A DNA stretch of 64,000 nucleotides from Streptosporangium canum (GTDB lineage Bacteria; Actinomycetota; Actinomycetes; Streptosporangiales; Streptosporangiaceae), in NCBI RefSeq assembly GCF_900113865.1, contig NZ_FOQY01000011.1:1-64000 (forward strand), in the 5' to 3' direction. This document shows, one piece after another, positions 43,649 to 52,194 of the stretch (position 1 is the first letter of the stretch; each line of letters begins with the position of its first letter). The notes beneath the pieces were generated by a model that did not search any database, was not told where the DNA came from, and was given only the letters and a program-made list of their open reading frames with translations. Both the position numbers and the translations under genes were made by a program.

Positions 43649-45232
43649 TTAGCCGGGGAGCTTCCCGGTCCAGAGGTTGGCGGCGTGCTTGTAGATGCCG
43701 TAGGTCTCACCGTTGAAGTACGGGGTGGTGACCCGGTCGTAGCGGTTGTTCTTGTCGCTGTCGATCGTCAGGCTCACGACACCGTTGAGGTAGCCGGTCC
43801 GCTTGCTGCTCTTGTACTGCAGCAGGAACGGGCCGCCGCTGGCGCCCGGGGTGAAGGCGCACTTGATCGCCTGCTGCTCCTCGGCCTTGTAGGCCGGGAC
43901 CACGGGGGCGGCGGCGGTGGTGCCGTAGCACCACTTCATGGTGTGCCCGGAGTAGGGCTTGTTGCCGTCGGGGTGGGCGGCGGTCGGGTAGCCGAAGGTG
44001 AAGACCTTCTTGCCCAGCTTCTGGTTCCAGGTGAAGCCCTGGCCGCCGACGTTGTCGCCGAGCCGGCCGGAGTCCGCCATGAGCACCACGAAGTACTTCG
44101 TGTGGAAGTAGAGCTCCTTGACGGTGGTCTTCACCCACTTCTTGATGAAGTACTGGGTCTTGAACCAGGCGATCTCGGTGCCGTTGGCGTCCTTGGTGAC
44201 CTCGAGCTTGCCGAGGAAGTCGCCGTTGCCCTTCTCCTTGACCAGGCGGGCGTACTCCTCCTGGCTGATCGGGGTCTTGACGGTCTTCCGCTCGAACTTG
44301 TTGCCGTTCTCGAAGCCGGAGGGAGCGTTCTTGTAGACGCTCTCGACGACCTCGGCGGCGGTCAGCTTGACGCCGTTCTTGCCGGTGGCGATGTACTCGT
44401 CGACGTTCTTGGAGGTGACGTCGGCGGGCTTGGCGACGGTCTCGACGGTCGGGTCGGCCGCCTTCTTCCAGTACGGGCCGAGCTCGCCGTACTTCTCGTA
44501 GCCCGCCTCGAACTCGGACTTGGAGATCTCCTTGTCCTCGGTGTACTTGAAGCCCTTGGCGGCTTCGTACTCGGACCGCTTGACCTCCTTGACACCCGTC
44601 TGCTTGAAGCCGTTGTAGACGTTGACGAAGGCGTAGTCGTAGTCGTAGTCCTCGAAGACGGTGAAGTCGTCGTGGGTGTTGACCTTGGCGCCGACGTAGA
44701 TGCCCCAGGGAGCCTTGCCCTGGTAGTAGCCGGGGATGAACACGAAGTTGCTGAACGGCTTGTTCGTGTCGGTGTCGTACACGCAGTGGCCCGCCGTGGC
44801 GACCAGGTTGCGGTACTTCGACTGCACCGAGGTGCCGGAGCACCAGCGCTCCTGGCCCTTGCCGTCGACGAAGAAGACCTTGCCCACGGTGATCGGCAGG
44901 TTCAGGTTCTTCGACTTGCCCGCGGACTTGCCGCCCTCACCGGTGGGGGCGATGGTGCCGGGCTTGCCGTCGGCGGCGGCCTTGGCGGCGCCGGTCTTCG
45001 TCAGCTTGGCGGAGACGGTGGAGTCGGAGATGTAGCTCTTCGCCGACTTGAGCTTGGAGGAGGTCCAGTAGCCCGCGATGGCCTTCGCGTTGCCGGACGA
45101 GGTGAGCGACGACGACTTGACGTCGGGCGCGGGCGCGGCCTGGGCAGCGCTTGCGAGGGGGGCGCCGATCATGGTGGTGGCCACGAGGGCACCGCCGAGG
45201 GGGAGGACCAGGCGCTTGGCTCGGGTGTTCAA
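43649..45232 (-). CDS. Secreted trypsin-like serine protease with large insert
   Basis: The 527-residue protein has a signal peptide, a pro-region motif AGYWTSSKLKSAKSY and an intact triad: His149 (VATAGHC), Asp in DYDYAFV and Ser465 (GASGGP). The Cys pair (MKWCYGT, AIKCAF) is kept. An insert of about 185 residues lies at the same point as in the pseudo-protease at 38669 and shares blocks such as VETVAKP, ISQEEY and KKWVKTT. TTG 45232 has AAGGAG five bases upstream. The insert may bind a target or inhibitor. Confidence 0.87.
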   Translation of the reverse strand: MNTRAKRLVLPLGGALVATTMIGAPLASAAQAAPAPDVKSSSLTSSGNAKAIAGYWTSSKLKSAKSYISDSTVSAKLTKTGAAKAAADGKPGTIAPTGEGGKSAGKSKNLNLPITVGKVFFVDGKGQERWCSGTSVQSKYRNLVATAGHCVYDTDTNKPFSNFVFIPGYYQGKAPWGIYVGAKVNTHDDFTVFEDYDYDYAFVNVYNGFKQTGVKEVKRSEYEAAKGFKYTEDKEISKSEFEAGYEKYGELGPYWKKAADPTVETVAKPADVTSKNVDEYIATGKNGVKLTAAEVVESVYKNAPSGFENGNKFERKTVKTPISQEEYARLVKEKGNGDFLGKLEVTKDANGTEIAWFKTQYFIKKWVKTTVKELYFHTKYFVVLMADSGRLGDNVGGQGFTWNQKLGKKVFTFGYPTAAHPDGNKPYSGHTMKWCYGTTAAAPVVPAYKAEEQQAIKCAFTPGASGGPFLLQYKSSKRTGYLNGVVSLTIDSDKNNRYDRVTTPYFNGETYGIYKHAANLWTGKLPG

Positions 45233-45546
45233 TCTAGCTCCTTCTTTGTCATGGGCCACTCGGGACGGCCCACGCATGCGTAAAGAGACAAGAGGAGACC
45301 GTACTAGGCAAAGAACGGTTAAAGCGCTACAAATCGGGCAACAGGCCGGACCGATATGAGTTCGTTACCAAAACCGTGGAACCGAACTTTCAAGATCCGC
45401 GTCTGATCTACCCTCGCTTGACCGGCCGTGCGGGCGGGTGCCGCACAAGACCATGACCTGCGAAAACACGGGAGTCGGTCGTTGCCGGGGCGGGGCGGGT
45501 GCGCAAGGCTGAGCGGGCACTCGGCGTCACGCGAATCGGGGGTTCC
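45233..45546. other. Divergent promoter region between protease and inhibitor genes
   Basis: This 314-base stretch separates the minus-strand protease (start 45232) from the plus-strand SSI gene (start 45547), so promoters for both must lie here. I could not define a -35/-10 pair or operator with confidence. Confidence 0.4.
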
Positions 45547-46071
45547 ATGCGACGTCTTCTCTGCCTGGTGGCTTCGGGGCTCTTCCTGCTCTCCGGTACG
45601 GCCGCCGCCGCGCCGCCGCCACCGCTGCCGCTGGGCGGGTCGGGCCCGTCCGTCGCGGAGCCGGGTCCGCCGTGGTCCTACCGGGACTGGCTCTCCCCGG
45701 ACGAGTCCGCCCCGGGCCGGCCGGTTCCGGTCAGGCCGATCGCGCGCAGGCCGGCCGTCGGGGCGAAAGCGTTCACGCTGAGCATCGCGCGAGGGGAGAG
45801 GCCGTCGCCGGTGGCGGGCCGCGCCCTGCTCGTGTGCGATCCACCGCAGGGCACCCACCCCGTGGCGGGCGAGGCGTGCGAGGCGTTGAACAGGGTGGGA
45901 GGTGACCCCGCCGGGCTCAGGCCGCCGCCGGACCTGATGTGCACGATGCAGTACGACCCGGTCACCGTGACCGCGACCGGCACCTGGAACAACCGCTACA
46001 TCCGGTACGAGCGGACCTTCGGCAACCCCTGCTCGCTGCGCGGCACGACCGGCCCGCTCTTCTCCTTCTAG
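45547..46071 (+). CDS. Subtilisin inhibitor-like (SSI, family I16) secreted protein
   Basis: The 174-residue protein has a signal peptide (about 1-22), a Pro-rich linker of about 50 residues and an SSI domain. The four Cys (97, 111, 132, 162) match the two disulfides of SSI. The reactive loop reads PDLMCTMQYDP with P1 Met134 and P1' Gln135, and RYERTFGNPC follows as in SSI. Such proteins inhibit secreted serine proteases. The gene lies on the opposite strand inside the protease cluster. ATG 45547 follows GGGGG. Confidence 0.88.
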   Translation: MRRLLCLVASGLFLLSGTAAAAPPPPLPLGGSGPSVAEPGPPWSYRDWLSPDESAPGRPVPVRPIARRPAVGAKAFTLSIARGERPSPVAGRALLVCDPPQGTHPVAGEACEALNRVGGDPAGLRPPPDLMCTMQYDPVTVTATGTWNNRYIRYERTFGNPCSLRGTTGPLFSF

Positions 46072-46181
46072 AGCCTTCCGCCGGTTCCCCGGGTCTTGCG
46101 AAGCTTCCGGAAGGCACGGGGAACCCGGTGGAACATCCGGGATCCCGTATCGGGGGAAGGGACCCCGTATCGGGGAAGCTG

Positions 46182-46211
46182 GAGGGGCCCGGTCCGAGGA
46201 CCGGGCCCCTC
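46182..46211. terminator. Bidirectional terminator between SSI and the fifth protease gene
   Basis: A 14-base perfect stem (GAGGGGCCCGGTCC) around a two-base loop lies between the two converging genes. Confidence 0.75.
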
Positions 46212-46259
46212 GTCGCGCGGGGCCGGCCGAATGGCCTCACGGCCGGCCGTGAGGTGCGG

Positions 46260-47375
46260 CTACTTGGTCCAGCGGTTGGCCGCGACCTTGTAGACCTGGT
46301 AGGTGTCCCCGTTGAAGTACGGCGAGGAGATCCTGTCGTAGCGGTCGTTCTTGTCGGTGTCCCAGGCGACGCTGTTGACGCCGTTCAGGTAGCCGGTCCG
46401 CGTGGAGTTCTTGTACTTCAGCAGCCACGGGCCGCCACTGGCGCCCGCGGTGAAGGCGCACTTGAAGCCGACGTGCTCCTGGAGGTTGTACTTCGGCGCG
46501 GCGGGCATGGCGCCGGTCGTGCCGAAGCACCACTTCATCGTGCGGCCGGTGAAGGGCCTGTCCCCGTCGGGGTGCAGGCCGGCCGGATAGCCGAAGGAGA
46601 AGACCTTGTTCTTGACCTTCTGGTTCCAGGCGAAGCCCTGGCCGCCGACGTTGTCGCCGAGCCGGCCGACGTCCTTGACGATCGGCTTCCACGTGCCGTC
46701 GGCGCCCTTCTCCCAGTTCACCTTGAACCCGGAGTGGACGTTGACGAAGGCGTAGTCGAAGTCGTAGTCCTCCTTCACCACGAAGTCGTCGTGGGCGTTG
46801 AACCACTTGGCCGCGTAGATGCCGTAGGGGTTCTTGCCGTCCCACGCCTGGTTGCCGTCCCAGTAGGACGGGATGAAGATCCAGTTGTCGTAGAACCGGT
46901 TGGTCTTCACGTCGTAGACGCAGTGGGCCGAGGTGGCGACCAGGTTGCGGTACTTGCTCTGGATGGAGGTGCCGGAGCAGTACTTCCAGCTCCCCGGGTC
47001 CAGCGGGTTGGCGCCGGGCAGGGTGAAGAAGACGCGGCCGACGGTGTTGGGCAGGTTGACCTGCTTGCTCTTGATCGACCGGGTGCCCTCCTGGCCGATC
47101 GGCGGGACCGATCCCGCCCGCCCGTCGGGGCCGGCGGCGCTGGAGGCCTTGCCGCCCTTGACGCTGAGGTCGAGGTCGTCGGAGGCGTCGGTGGCCTTGC
47201 GCATCCGCTCCGGCGACCAGAAGGCGGTGGCCTCGCCGGCCGTCTCCGAGGCGGCCGAACTGACCACGTCGCTGGGGGCCGTACCGGCGTGGGCACCGGT
47301 GGTGGCGCCGATCACTCCGGCGATCATGAGAACGCCGGTGAGGGGGATCGTGAGGCGCCGTGCTCGGGAATTCAA
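46260..47375 (-). CDS. Secreted trypsin-like serine protease
   Basis: The 371-residue protein has a signal peptide, a pro-region motif TAFWSPERMRKA, and the full triad: His in VATSAHCVYD, Asp in DFDYAFV and Ser313 in GASGGP. The Cys pair (MKWCFGT, GFKCAF) is present. It lacks the large insert. TTG 47375 has AAGGAG five bases upstream, and the N-terminus NSRARRLTIPL resembles that of the gene at 43649. Confidence 0.88.
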   Translation of the reverse strand: MNSRARRLTIPLTGVLMIAGVIGATTGAHAGTAPSDVVSSAASETAGEATAFWSPERMRKATDASDDLDLSVKGGKASSAAGPDGRAGSVPPIGQEGTRSIKSKQVNLPNTVGRVFFTLPGANPLDPGSWKYCSGTSIQSKYRNLVATSAHCVYDVKTNRFYDNWIFIPSYWDGNQAWDGKNPYGIYAAKWFNAHDDFVVKEDYDFDYAFVNVHSGFKVNWEKGADGTWKPIVKDVGRLGDNVGGQGFAWNQKVKNKVFSFGYPAGLHPDGDRPFTGRTMKWCFGTTGAMPAAPKYNLQEHVGFKCAFTAGASGGPWLLKYKNSTRTGYLNGVNSVAWDTDKNDRYDRISSPYFNGDTYQVYKVAANRWTK

Positions 47376-47504
47376 TGGAGCTCCTTCCGTTCTCGGCGGG
47401 GGACGGGACATCCCCTGCCAGGAAAACGATCGGAACGTTACTGAATGGATCAAGAGGTCGGCGAGGAATTGACGGGAAAAAGTCTGAAATGGTTCCCTTC
47501 GATG

Positions 47505-47550
47505 CGATGCTGTTATTTAAATAGCTATTAGTTATAATTTAACTAGCGGG
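47505..47550. promoter_or_regulatory. AT-rich palindromic stretch upstream of the last protease gene
   Basis: Roughly 46 bases are over 70% A+T in a genome of about 70% G+C. They contain the palindrome TATTTAAATA (47514-47523) and the inverted repeat TAGTTA-TAATT-TAACTA (47529-47545). The stretch lies between the start of the minus-strand protease gene (47375) and the plus-strand thiolase-like gene (47693), so it could be an operator, a promoter with a DNA-bending element, or a scar of inserted DNA. No gene is seen in 47376-47692. Confidence 0.5.
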
Positions 47551-47692
47551 TATTTTCGCAGGTGGGAGGGGTTGTGAGCCCACGTGTCTGGCACCCCGGA
47601 CATCATCGACAACAATGCTCGCCGCCGGTTTCTCCGGTAACTCGGAGACCTCCGGACTATTAAACCGAACATCGTTCTGGTTGGATGTCCGC

Positions 47693-49153
47693 ATGAGCGT
47701 AGATCCCCGAACTCCCTGCCTCATCGGCGTCGCCCAGCACACGGTCCGCGCGCAGCCGGGCCCGGAGCCGCTGGATCTGTGGGAGCTGGTCGCCCGTGAA
47801 GCCGCCGCCGACGCGGGGGCGCCCGGTGTGCTGGAGCGCCTCGACTCGATCCAGGTCGTCTACACCGACTCCTGGCAGTACGACGACCCGGCGGCCAGGC
47901 TCGCCGAGCGCCTGGCCGCCGAACCCCGGCACCGGGCCTACTCCAGGGTGAGCGGCACGGCCCCGCAGATGCTGCTCGGTGCGGCGGCCCGCCGGATCGC
48001 CGCAGGGGAGATGGACGCCGCGCTGGTCGCCGGGGCGGAGGCGCTGGCCACGCGCAGGGCCCTGCGCAAGGCGGGGGAGCGGGTGGCGTGGAGCCACCCG
48101 GCCGTTCCCAAGCCGCCCTACGGATGGGAGCGCCCCCCGCATCCGGCCGAGCTGGCCCACGAGCTGTTCCTGCCGGTCCACACCTACGCGATCATGGAAA
48201 CCGCCCGGCGGGCGGCGAACCACGAGTCCCTTGAGGAGGAGCGGGCCCATCGGGGCCGGATGATGGCCCCGATGACGCGGGTCGCCGCGGCCAACCCCCA
48301 TGCCTGGCACCGGGAGGTCCGGACGGCTCGGGAACTGGTCGTCCCGTCGGAGGACAACCGCCTCGTCGGCTGGCCGTACACCAGGCGCACCGTCGCGGTG
48401 CTGGAGGTGGACCAGGCCGCCGCCGCGATCCTGGTCGCCACCGGGTTCGCCGACCGGCTCGGCGTCCCCCTGGACAGGCGCGTCTACCTGCGGGGCTGGG
48501 CGTACGCCGAGGACACCTGGGAGGTCGCGGCCCGGCCGGAGCCGGGCTCCTCCCCGGCCATGGCGGCCGCGGCCCGGCGGGCCTTCGCGCGGGCGGGTGT
48601 CGGCCTCGACGACCTCGGCGCGCTGGACGTCTACAGCTGCTTCGCGGTCGCGCTGCGCTCGGCCTGCGCCGCGATGGGACTCGACCCGCTCGACGGCCGG
48701 GGGCTGACGGTCACCGGCGGCCTGCCGTACGCCGGAGGGCCGGCCAGCGACTACGTCCTGCACTCCACCGCGGCGATGGCCGGCCGCCTGCGCGCGGAGC
48801 CGGGCCACGGCCTGGTCACCGGGGTCGGCATGCATCTGACCAAGCACACCTACGCGATCTGGTCCACCGAGCCGGGGGGCGTGCTCGGCGACGGCGAGCC
48901 GGTGTACACCGCCGAGCCGGTGCCGATCGTGGCCGGATACGAGGGGCCCGCCACCGTCGCCGGATACACCGTCGCGCACGGCAGGGACGGCGCGGCCGAG
49001 CGCGGCGTCGTCGTCGCCGATCTGCCGGGCGGAGGCCGGGCGCACGCCCATCTCCGCGACCCCGGCCTGATCGCCGAGGCCGAGTCACGGGAGCTCGTCG
49101 GCAGGAAGATCCGCCTGCGCGCCGACGGGCCGGTGAACGTCGCGACCTGGTGA
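47693..49153 (+). CDS. Thiolase-like protein (TLP1/SCP2-like) lacking the nucleophilic Cys
   Basis: The 486-residue protein has the thiolase fold with an extra C-terminal beta-domain (about 400-486). The usual loop with the nucleophilic Cys is replaced by RVSGTAPQML, so Claisen chemistry is unlikely. The His and CxG-type positions are also altered (GVGMHLTKH). This matches the type-1 thiolase-like proteins of mycobacteria, whose role is unknown but which bind CoA. ATG 47693 is used. Confidence 0.75.
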   Translation: MSVDPRTPCLIGVAQHTVRAQPGPEPLDLWELVAREAAADAGAPGVLERLDSIQVVYTDSWQYDDPAARLAERLAAEPRHRAYSRVSGTAPQMLLGAAARRIAAGEMDAALVAGAEALATRRALRKAGERVAWSHPAVPKPPYGWERPPHPAELAHELFLPVHTYAIMETARRAANHESLEEERAHRGRMMAPMTRVAAANPHAWHREVRTARELVVPSEDNRLVGWPYTRRTVAVLEVDQAAAAILVATGFADRLGVPLDRRVYLRGWAYAEDTWEVAARPEPGSSPAMAAAARRAFARAGVGLDDLGALDVYSCFAVALRSACAAMGLDPLDGRGLTVTGGLPYAGGPASDYVLHSTAAMAGRLRAEPGHGLVTGVGMHLTKHTYAIWSTEPGGVLGDGEPVYTAEPVPIVAGYEGPATVAGYTVAHGRDGAAERGVVVADLPGGGRAHAHLRDPGLIAEAESRELVGRKIRLRADGPVNVATW

Positions 49154-49356
49154 CAGCGGTGCCCCCGGTCCGCGACACGGCCGGCGTGGGCGCTGAGGCC
49201 GGCGGACTCGAAGACGGGTGACGGCCGCGCCTTCCCGCGGAGGGCCTGTCCGGGACGCGGCCGGTTCCCACGTGGAGGGCCTGCTCGGGACATGGCCAGC
49301 GGGTGGTACGGCCGAGGCGACGCCGGGCGGGAGGCGTGGAGGCGTAGGGTGCGGCC

Positions 49357-50319
49357 ATGTTCGCCGTAACCGCCACCAAGATCGATCCCGACAACCCGCT
49401 CGCCGGGCTCACGCTCGGAGAGCACCCCGAACCCGAAGTCCCCGACGGCTGGACCACCGTCGCGGTGCGGGCCGCCTCGCTCAACCACCACGACCTGTGG
49501 ACCCTCAAGGGTGTGGGCATCCGCCAGGACCGGCTGCCGATCGTGCTCGGCGGCGACGCCGCCGGAGTCGACGAGGACGGCAACGAGGTCATCGTGCACT
49601 CGGTGATCGGCAGCGGAGCCGACGAGACGCTCGATCCGAAGCGGTCCCTGCTGTCGGAGAAGTACGACGGCACCTTCGCCGAGCGGGTGGCCGTGCCCCG
49701 GCGCAACCTGGTGCCCAAGCCCGCCGCGCTCAGTTTCGAGGAGGCGGCCTGCCTGCCCACCGCGTGGTTGACCGCCTACCGGATGCTGTTCGACAAGGCG
49801 GACCTGGAGCCGGGCTCGACCGTGCTGGTCCAGGGCGCCGGGGGTGGTGTGGCCACCGCGCTGATCACGCTGGGCCGGGCGGGCGGCTACCGGGTCTGGG
49901 CCACCAGCCGGTCGGAGGAGAAGCGGGCACGGGCGCTCGGCCTCGGCGCCGACCAGGTCTTCGAGAGCGGCGCCCGGCTGCCCGAGCGGGTCGACGCGGT
50001 GATGGAGACCGTCGGCCAGGCGACCTGGGACCACTCGCTGAAGGCGCTGCGCCCCGGCGGCCGGATCGTGGTCTCCGGGGCGACCAGCGGAGCCGTCCCC
50101 CCGGCGGACCTGAACCGGGTCTTCTTCCTGCAGCTCTCGGTGGTCGGCTCGACCATGGGCACCCGCGACCAGCTGGCCCGGCTCGCCCGGTTCCTGGAGC
50201 AGACCGGCGCCCGGCCGGCGATCGACCGGACGCTCCCGCTGTCCGGGGCCCGCGAGGGGTTCGCGGCCATGCACGAGGGCGACGTGTTCGGGAAGATCGT
50301 CTTCACCGGCGCGGGCTGA
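49357..50319 (+). CDS. Zinc-type or quinone-oxidoreductase-like MDR dehydrogenase
   Basis: The 320-residue protein has the MDR plan: an N-terminal GroES-like domain with SLNHHDLWTLKG, then a Rossmann domain with GAGGGVATALI. No full set of catalytic zinc ligands is visible, so it is nearer to quinone oxidoreductases. Substrate unknown. The 200-base gap before it holds only an imperfect 36-base direct repeat (around 49240-49310). Confidence 0.82.
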   Translation: MFAVTATKIDPDNPLAGLTLGEHPEPEVPDGWTTVAVRAASLNHHDLWTLKGVGIRQDRLPIVLGGDAAGVDEDGNEVIVHSVIGSGADETLDPKRSLLSEKYDGTFAERVAVPRRNLVPKPAALSFEEAACLPTAWLTAYRMLFDKADLEPGSTVLVQGAGGGVATALITLGRAGGYRVWATSRSEEKRARALGLGADQVFESGARLPERVDAVMETVGQATWDHSLKALRPGGRIVVSGATSGAVPPADLNRVFFLQLSVVGSTMGTRDQLARLARFLEQTGARPAIDRTLPLSGAREGFAAMHEGDVFGKIVFTGAG

Positions 50320-50330
50320 GCCGGGCGCGT

Positions 50331-50406
50331 GCGTGACCGGTGTCCGGACGGGCGTGATCGGTGCTCGGACGGCCGTGATCGGTGGCCGGACGGGCGTGAC
50401 CGCGTG
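50331..50406. repeat. Tandem repeat, 21-base unit, three to four copies
   Basis: Units start at 50331, 50352 and 50373 (GCGTGATCGGTGCTCGGACGG type), with a partial copy at 50394. The array begins 12 bases after the stop of the dehydrogenase gene. Confidence 0.85.
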
Positions 50407-50503
50407 CCGATGTGATCTGGGTCACGTATGTAAGTGATGAGTTACTTCGCTGCCTTCCGGGGGATGAACACCTGTGAGCGACACATCCTCCGGGAGGCCC
50501 GCC

Positions 50504-51382
50504 ATGACCGACGCGACCGCGCGCCCCGACCCCGAACCCTTCGGCCCCGGCAGTCTGCTCTGGGAGGGCATGGGGGACCAGCGGCTGATGCTCCTGCTCG
50601 GCGGCGCTCTCGTCATGCAGGTCATGCACCCGGCCATCGGCGCCGCGATCGGTGATCACTCGGTCTACCGGACCGACCCCTGGGGGCGGCTGACCCGCTC
50701 GCTCACCTCGCTGCAGACCTGGGTGTACGGCGGGCCGGAGGCGATCCGGGAGGGCAGGCGCCTGCGGGAGATGCACAAGGACATCCAGGGGGTCGACGCC
50801 CAGGGGCGGAGCTATCACGCGCTGAGCGCCGAGCCGTACGCCTGGGTGCATCTGACCGCCTTCGAGCGGGCCGTCACCATGGCGAAGTACTTCGGGCAGC
50901 CCTACTCCCCGGGGGAGGAGCGGCGCCTGTATGAGGAGATCATCCATCTCGGCCGGATCCTGCGGGTCCCCGAGCGGATGTTCCCCGCCACCGTCGACGA
51001 CTACTGGCGCTACTTCCACGACATGGTCGACACCACCCTGGAGAGCCATCCGACGGCCCACGACGTGCTGCGCACCGCGCTCACCGTGGGACCCCCGCCG
51101 ATCATGCCCGTGCCGCTGCGCCGGCTGTGGGGTCCGCTCGGACTCACCTCAGGCCGGGTCAACCACTTCGTCACGGTCGGCACGCTGCCGCCCGCCGTGC
51201 GCCGGAAGCTGGGGCTGCCGTGGACCGCACGCGACGAGGTGCGGCTGCGCCGGCTCGGCCGGGCGGTCGCGGCGACCGTGCCGCACCTGCCCGAGCGGGC
51301 CAGATACATGCCGATCGCCTACCGCGCCAGGCAGGTCGCACGGGCCCGGGAGCGTCTCGTCCGCGCCATGCGCGTCGCCTGA
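50504..51382 (+). CDS. Oxygenase MpaB family (DUF2236) protein
   Basis: The 292-residue protein has the DUF2236/MpaB pattern: GGALVMQVMHPAIGAAIGDHS early, with conserved His, and ERAVTMAKYFGQPYSP in the middle. The family includes a fungal oxygenase and latex-clearing protein relatives that bind haem. ATG 50504 has a strong GGGAGG six bases upstream. A GTG at 50474 is an alternative. Substrate unknown. Confidence 0.82.
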   Translation: MTDATARPDPEPFGPGSLLWEGMGDQRLMLLLGGALVMQVMHPAIGAAIGDHSVYRTDPWGRLTRSLTSLQTWVYGGPEAIREGRRLREMHKDIQGVDAQGRSYHALSAEPYAWVHLTAFERAVTMAKYFGQPYSPGEERRLYEEIIHLGRILRVPERMFPATVDDYWRYFHDMVDTTLESHPTAHDVLRTALTVGPPPIMPVPLRRLWGPLGLTSGRVNHFVTVGTLPPAVRRKLGLPWTARDEVRLRRLGRAVAATVPHLPERARYMPIAYRARQVARARERLVRAMRVA

Positions 51383-51462
51383 CCGCCGGGGTACGGCCGA
51401 CCCGGGCGCACGGGGCGGGAGCCCCGAAAGCAGGAGGGGCGGGCGCGGGCCGTACAGCAGGA

Positions 51463-52194
51463 TCACCGGAGCGCGTCTCGGATGCGCCGGGCGGCGTCGT
51501 AGAGCGCGTCCTGCGCGGTGGCGAGGGTCTCCTCGGTCACCTGGGCGCCGGCCGCGTCCCCGCGGAGCTCCTCGACGAATTCGGCCAGCATCTGGCCGAG
51601 CCGGGCGTCCCTGTCACGCGACCCGTGGCCGGTGAAGCTGTCGGCCCAGACGCGCTTCCAGTCGTGTTTCCACTCGTGGCTCTGGCGCTGCCATTCCTGC
51701 TTCTGCCGCTGCCATTCCTGCTTCTGGCGTTGCCACTCGGCCTTCTGCTCCCGCCAGGCCTCGCGCTGCTCGTTCCTGGACCGGCTCTGCTCCTGCCCGG
51801 AGCCCTGGCGCACGTCCCGCGCCATCTGGGTGAGCTCCTCGCGCAGCGACTTGACCGTGTCGCGCACGTCCTCCTTGACCTCGCGGGCGATGTCGCGGAC
51901 GGAGTCGGAGATCTCCTGCTCCAGGTCGGCGAGCTCGTCGAGCCGGGTGTTCAGCTCGTCGCGGCCCCGGTCGGTGATGGTGAAGACCTTCTTGCCCTCC
52001 AGGACCTCGTGGGTGACCAGGCCCTCCTCCTCCAGCCGGGCCAGGCGCGGATAGATCGTGCCGGGGGAGGGCGAGTAGACGCCGAGGAAGCGGTCCTGGA
52101 GCAGCCGGATCACCTCGTAACCGTGGCGCGGGCTCTCCTCCAGCAGTTTGAGGAGATAGAGCCGGAGCCGTCCGTGACCGAAGACCGGACTCAT
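51463..52194 (-). CDS. PadR-family transcriptional regulator with repetitive C-terminus
   Basis: Residues 1-85 form a PadR winged helix (RHGYEVIRLLQDRF, SPGTIYPRLARLEEEGLV). A long helical, probably coiled-coil part follows, containing an unusual repeated EWQRQKQ-type heptad (about 148-178), with four to six Trp in register. The gene overlaps the downstream DUF4097 gene by four bases, so the two are coupled. It likely represses its own operon. Confidence 0.88.
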   Translation of the reverse strand: MSPVFGHGRLRLYLLKLLEESPRHGYEVIRLLQDRFLGVYSPSPGTIYPRLARLEEEGLVTHEVLEGKKVFTITDRGRDELNTRLDELADLEQEISDSVRDIAREVKEDVRDTVKSLREELTQMARDVRQGSGQEQSRSRNEQREAWREQKAEWQRQKQEWQRQKQEWQRQSHEWKHDWKRVWADSFTGHGSRDRDARLGQMLAEFVEELRGDAAGAQVTEETLATAQDALYDAARRIRDALR

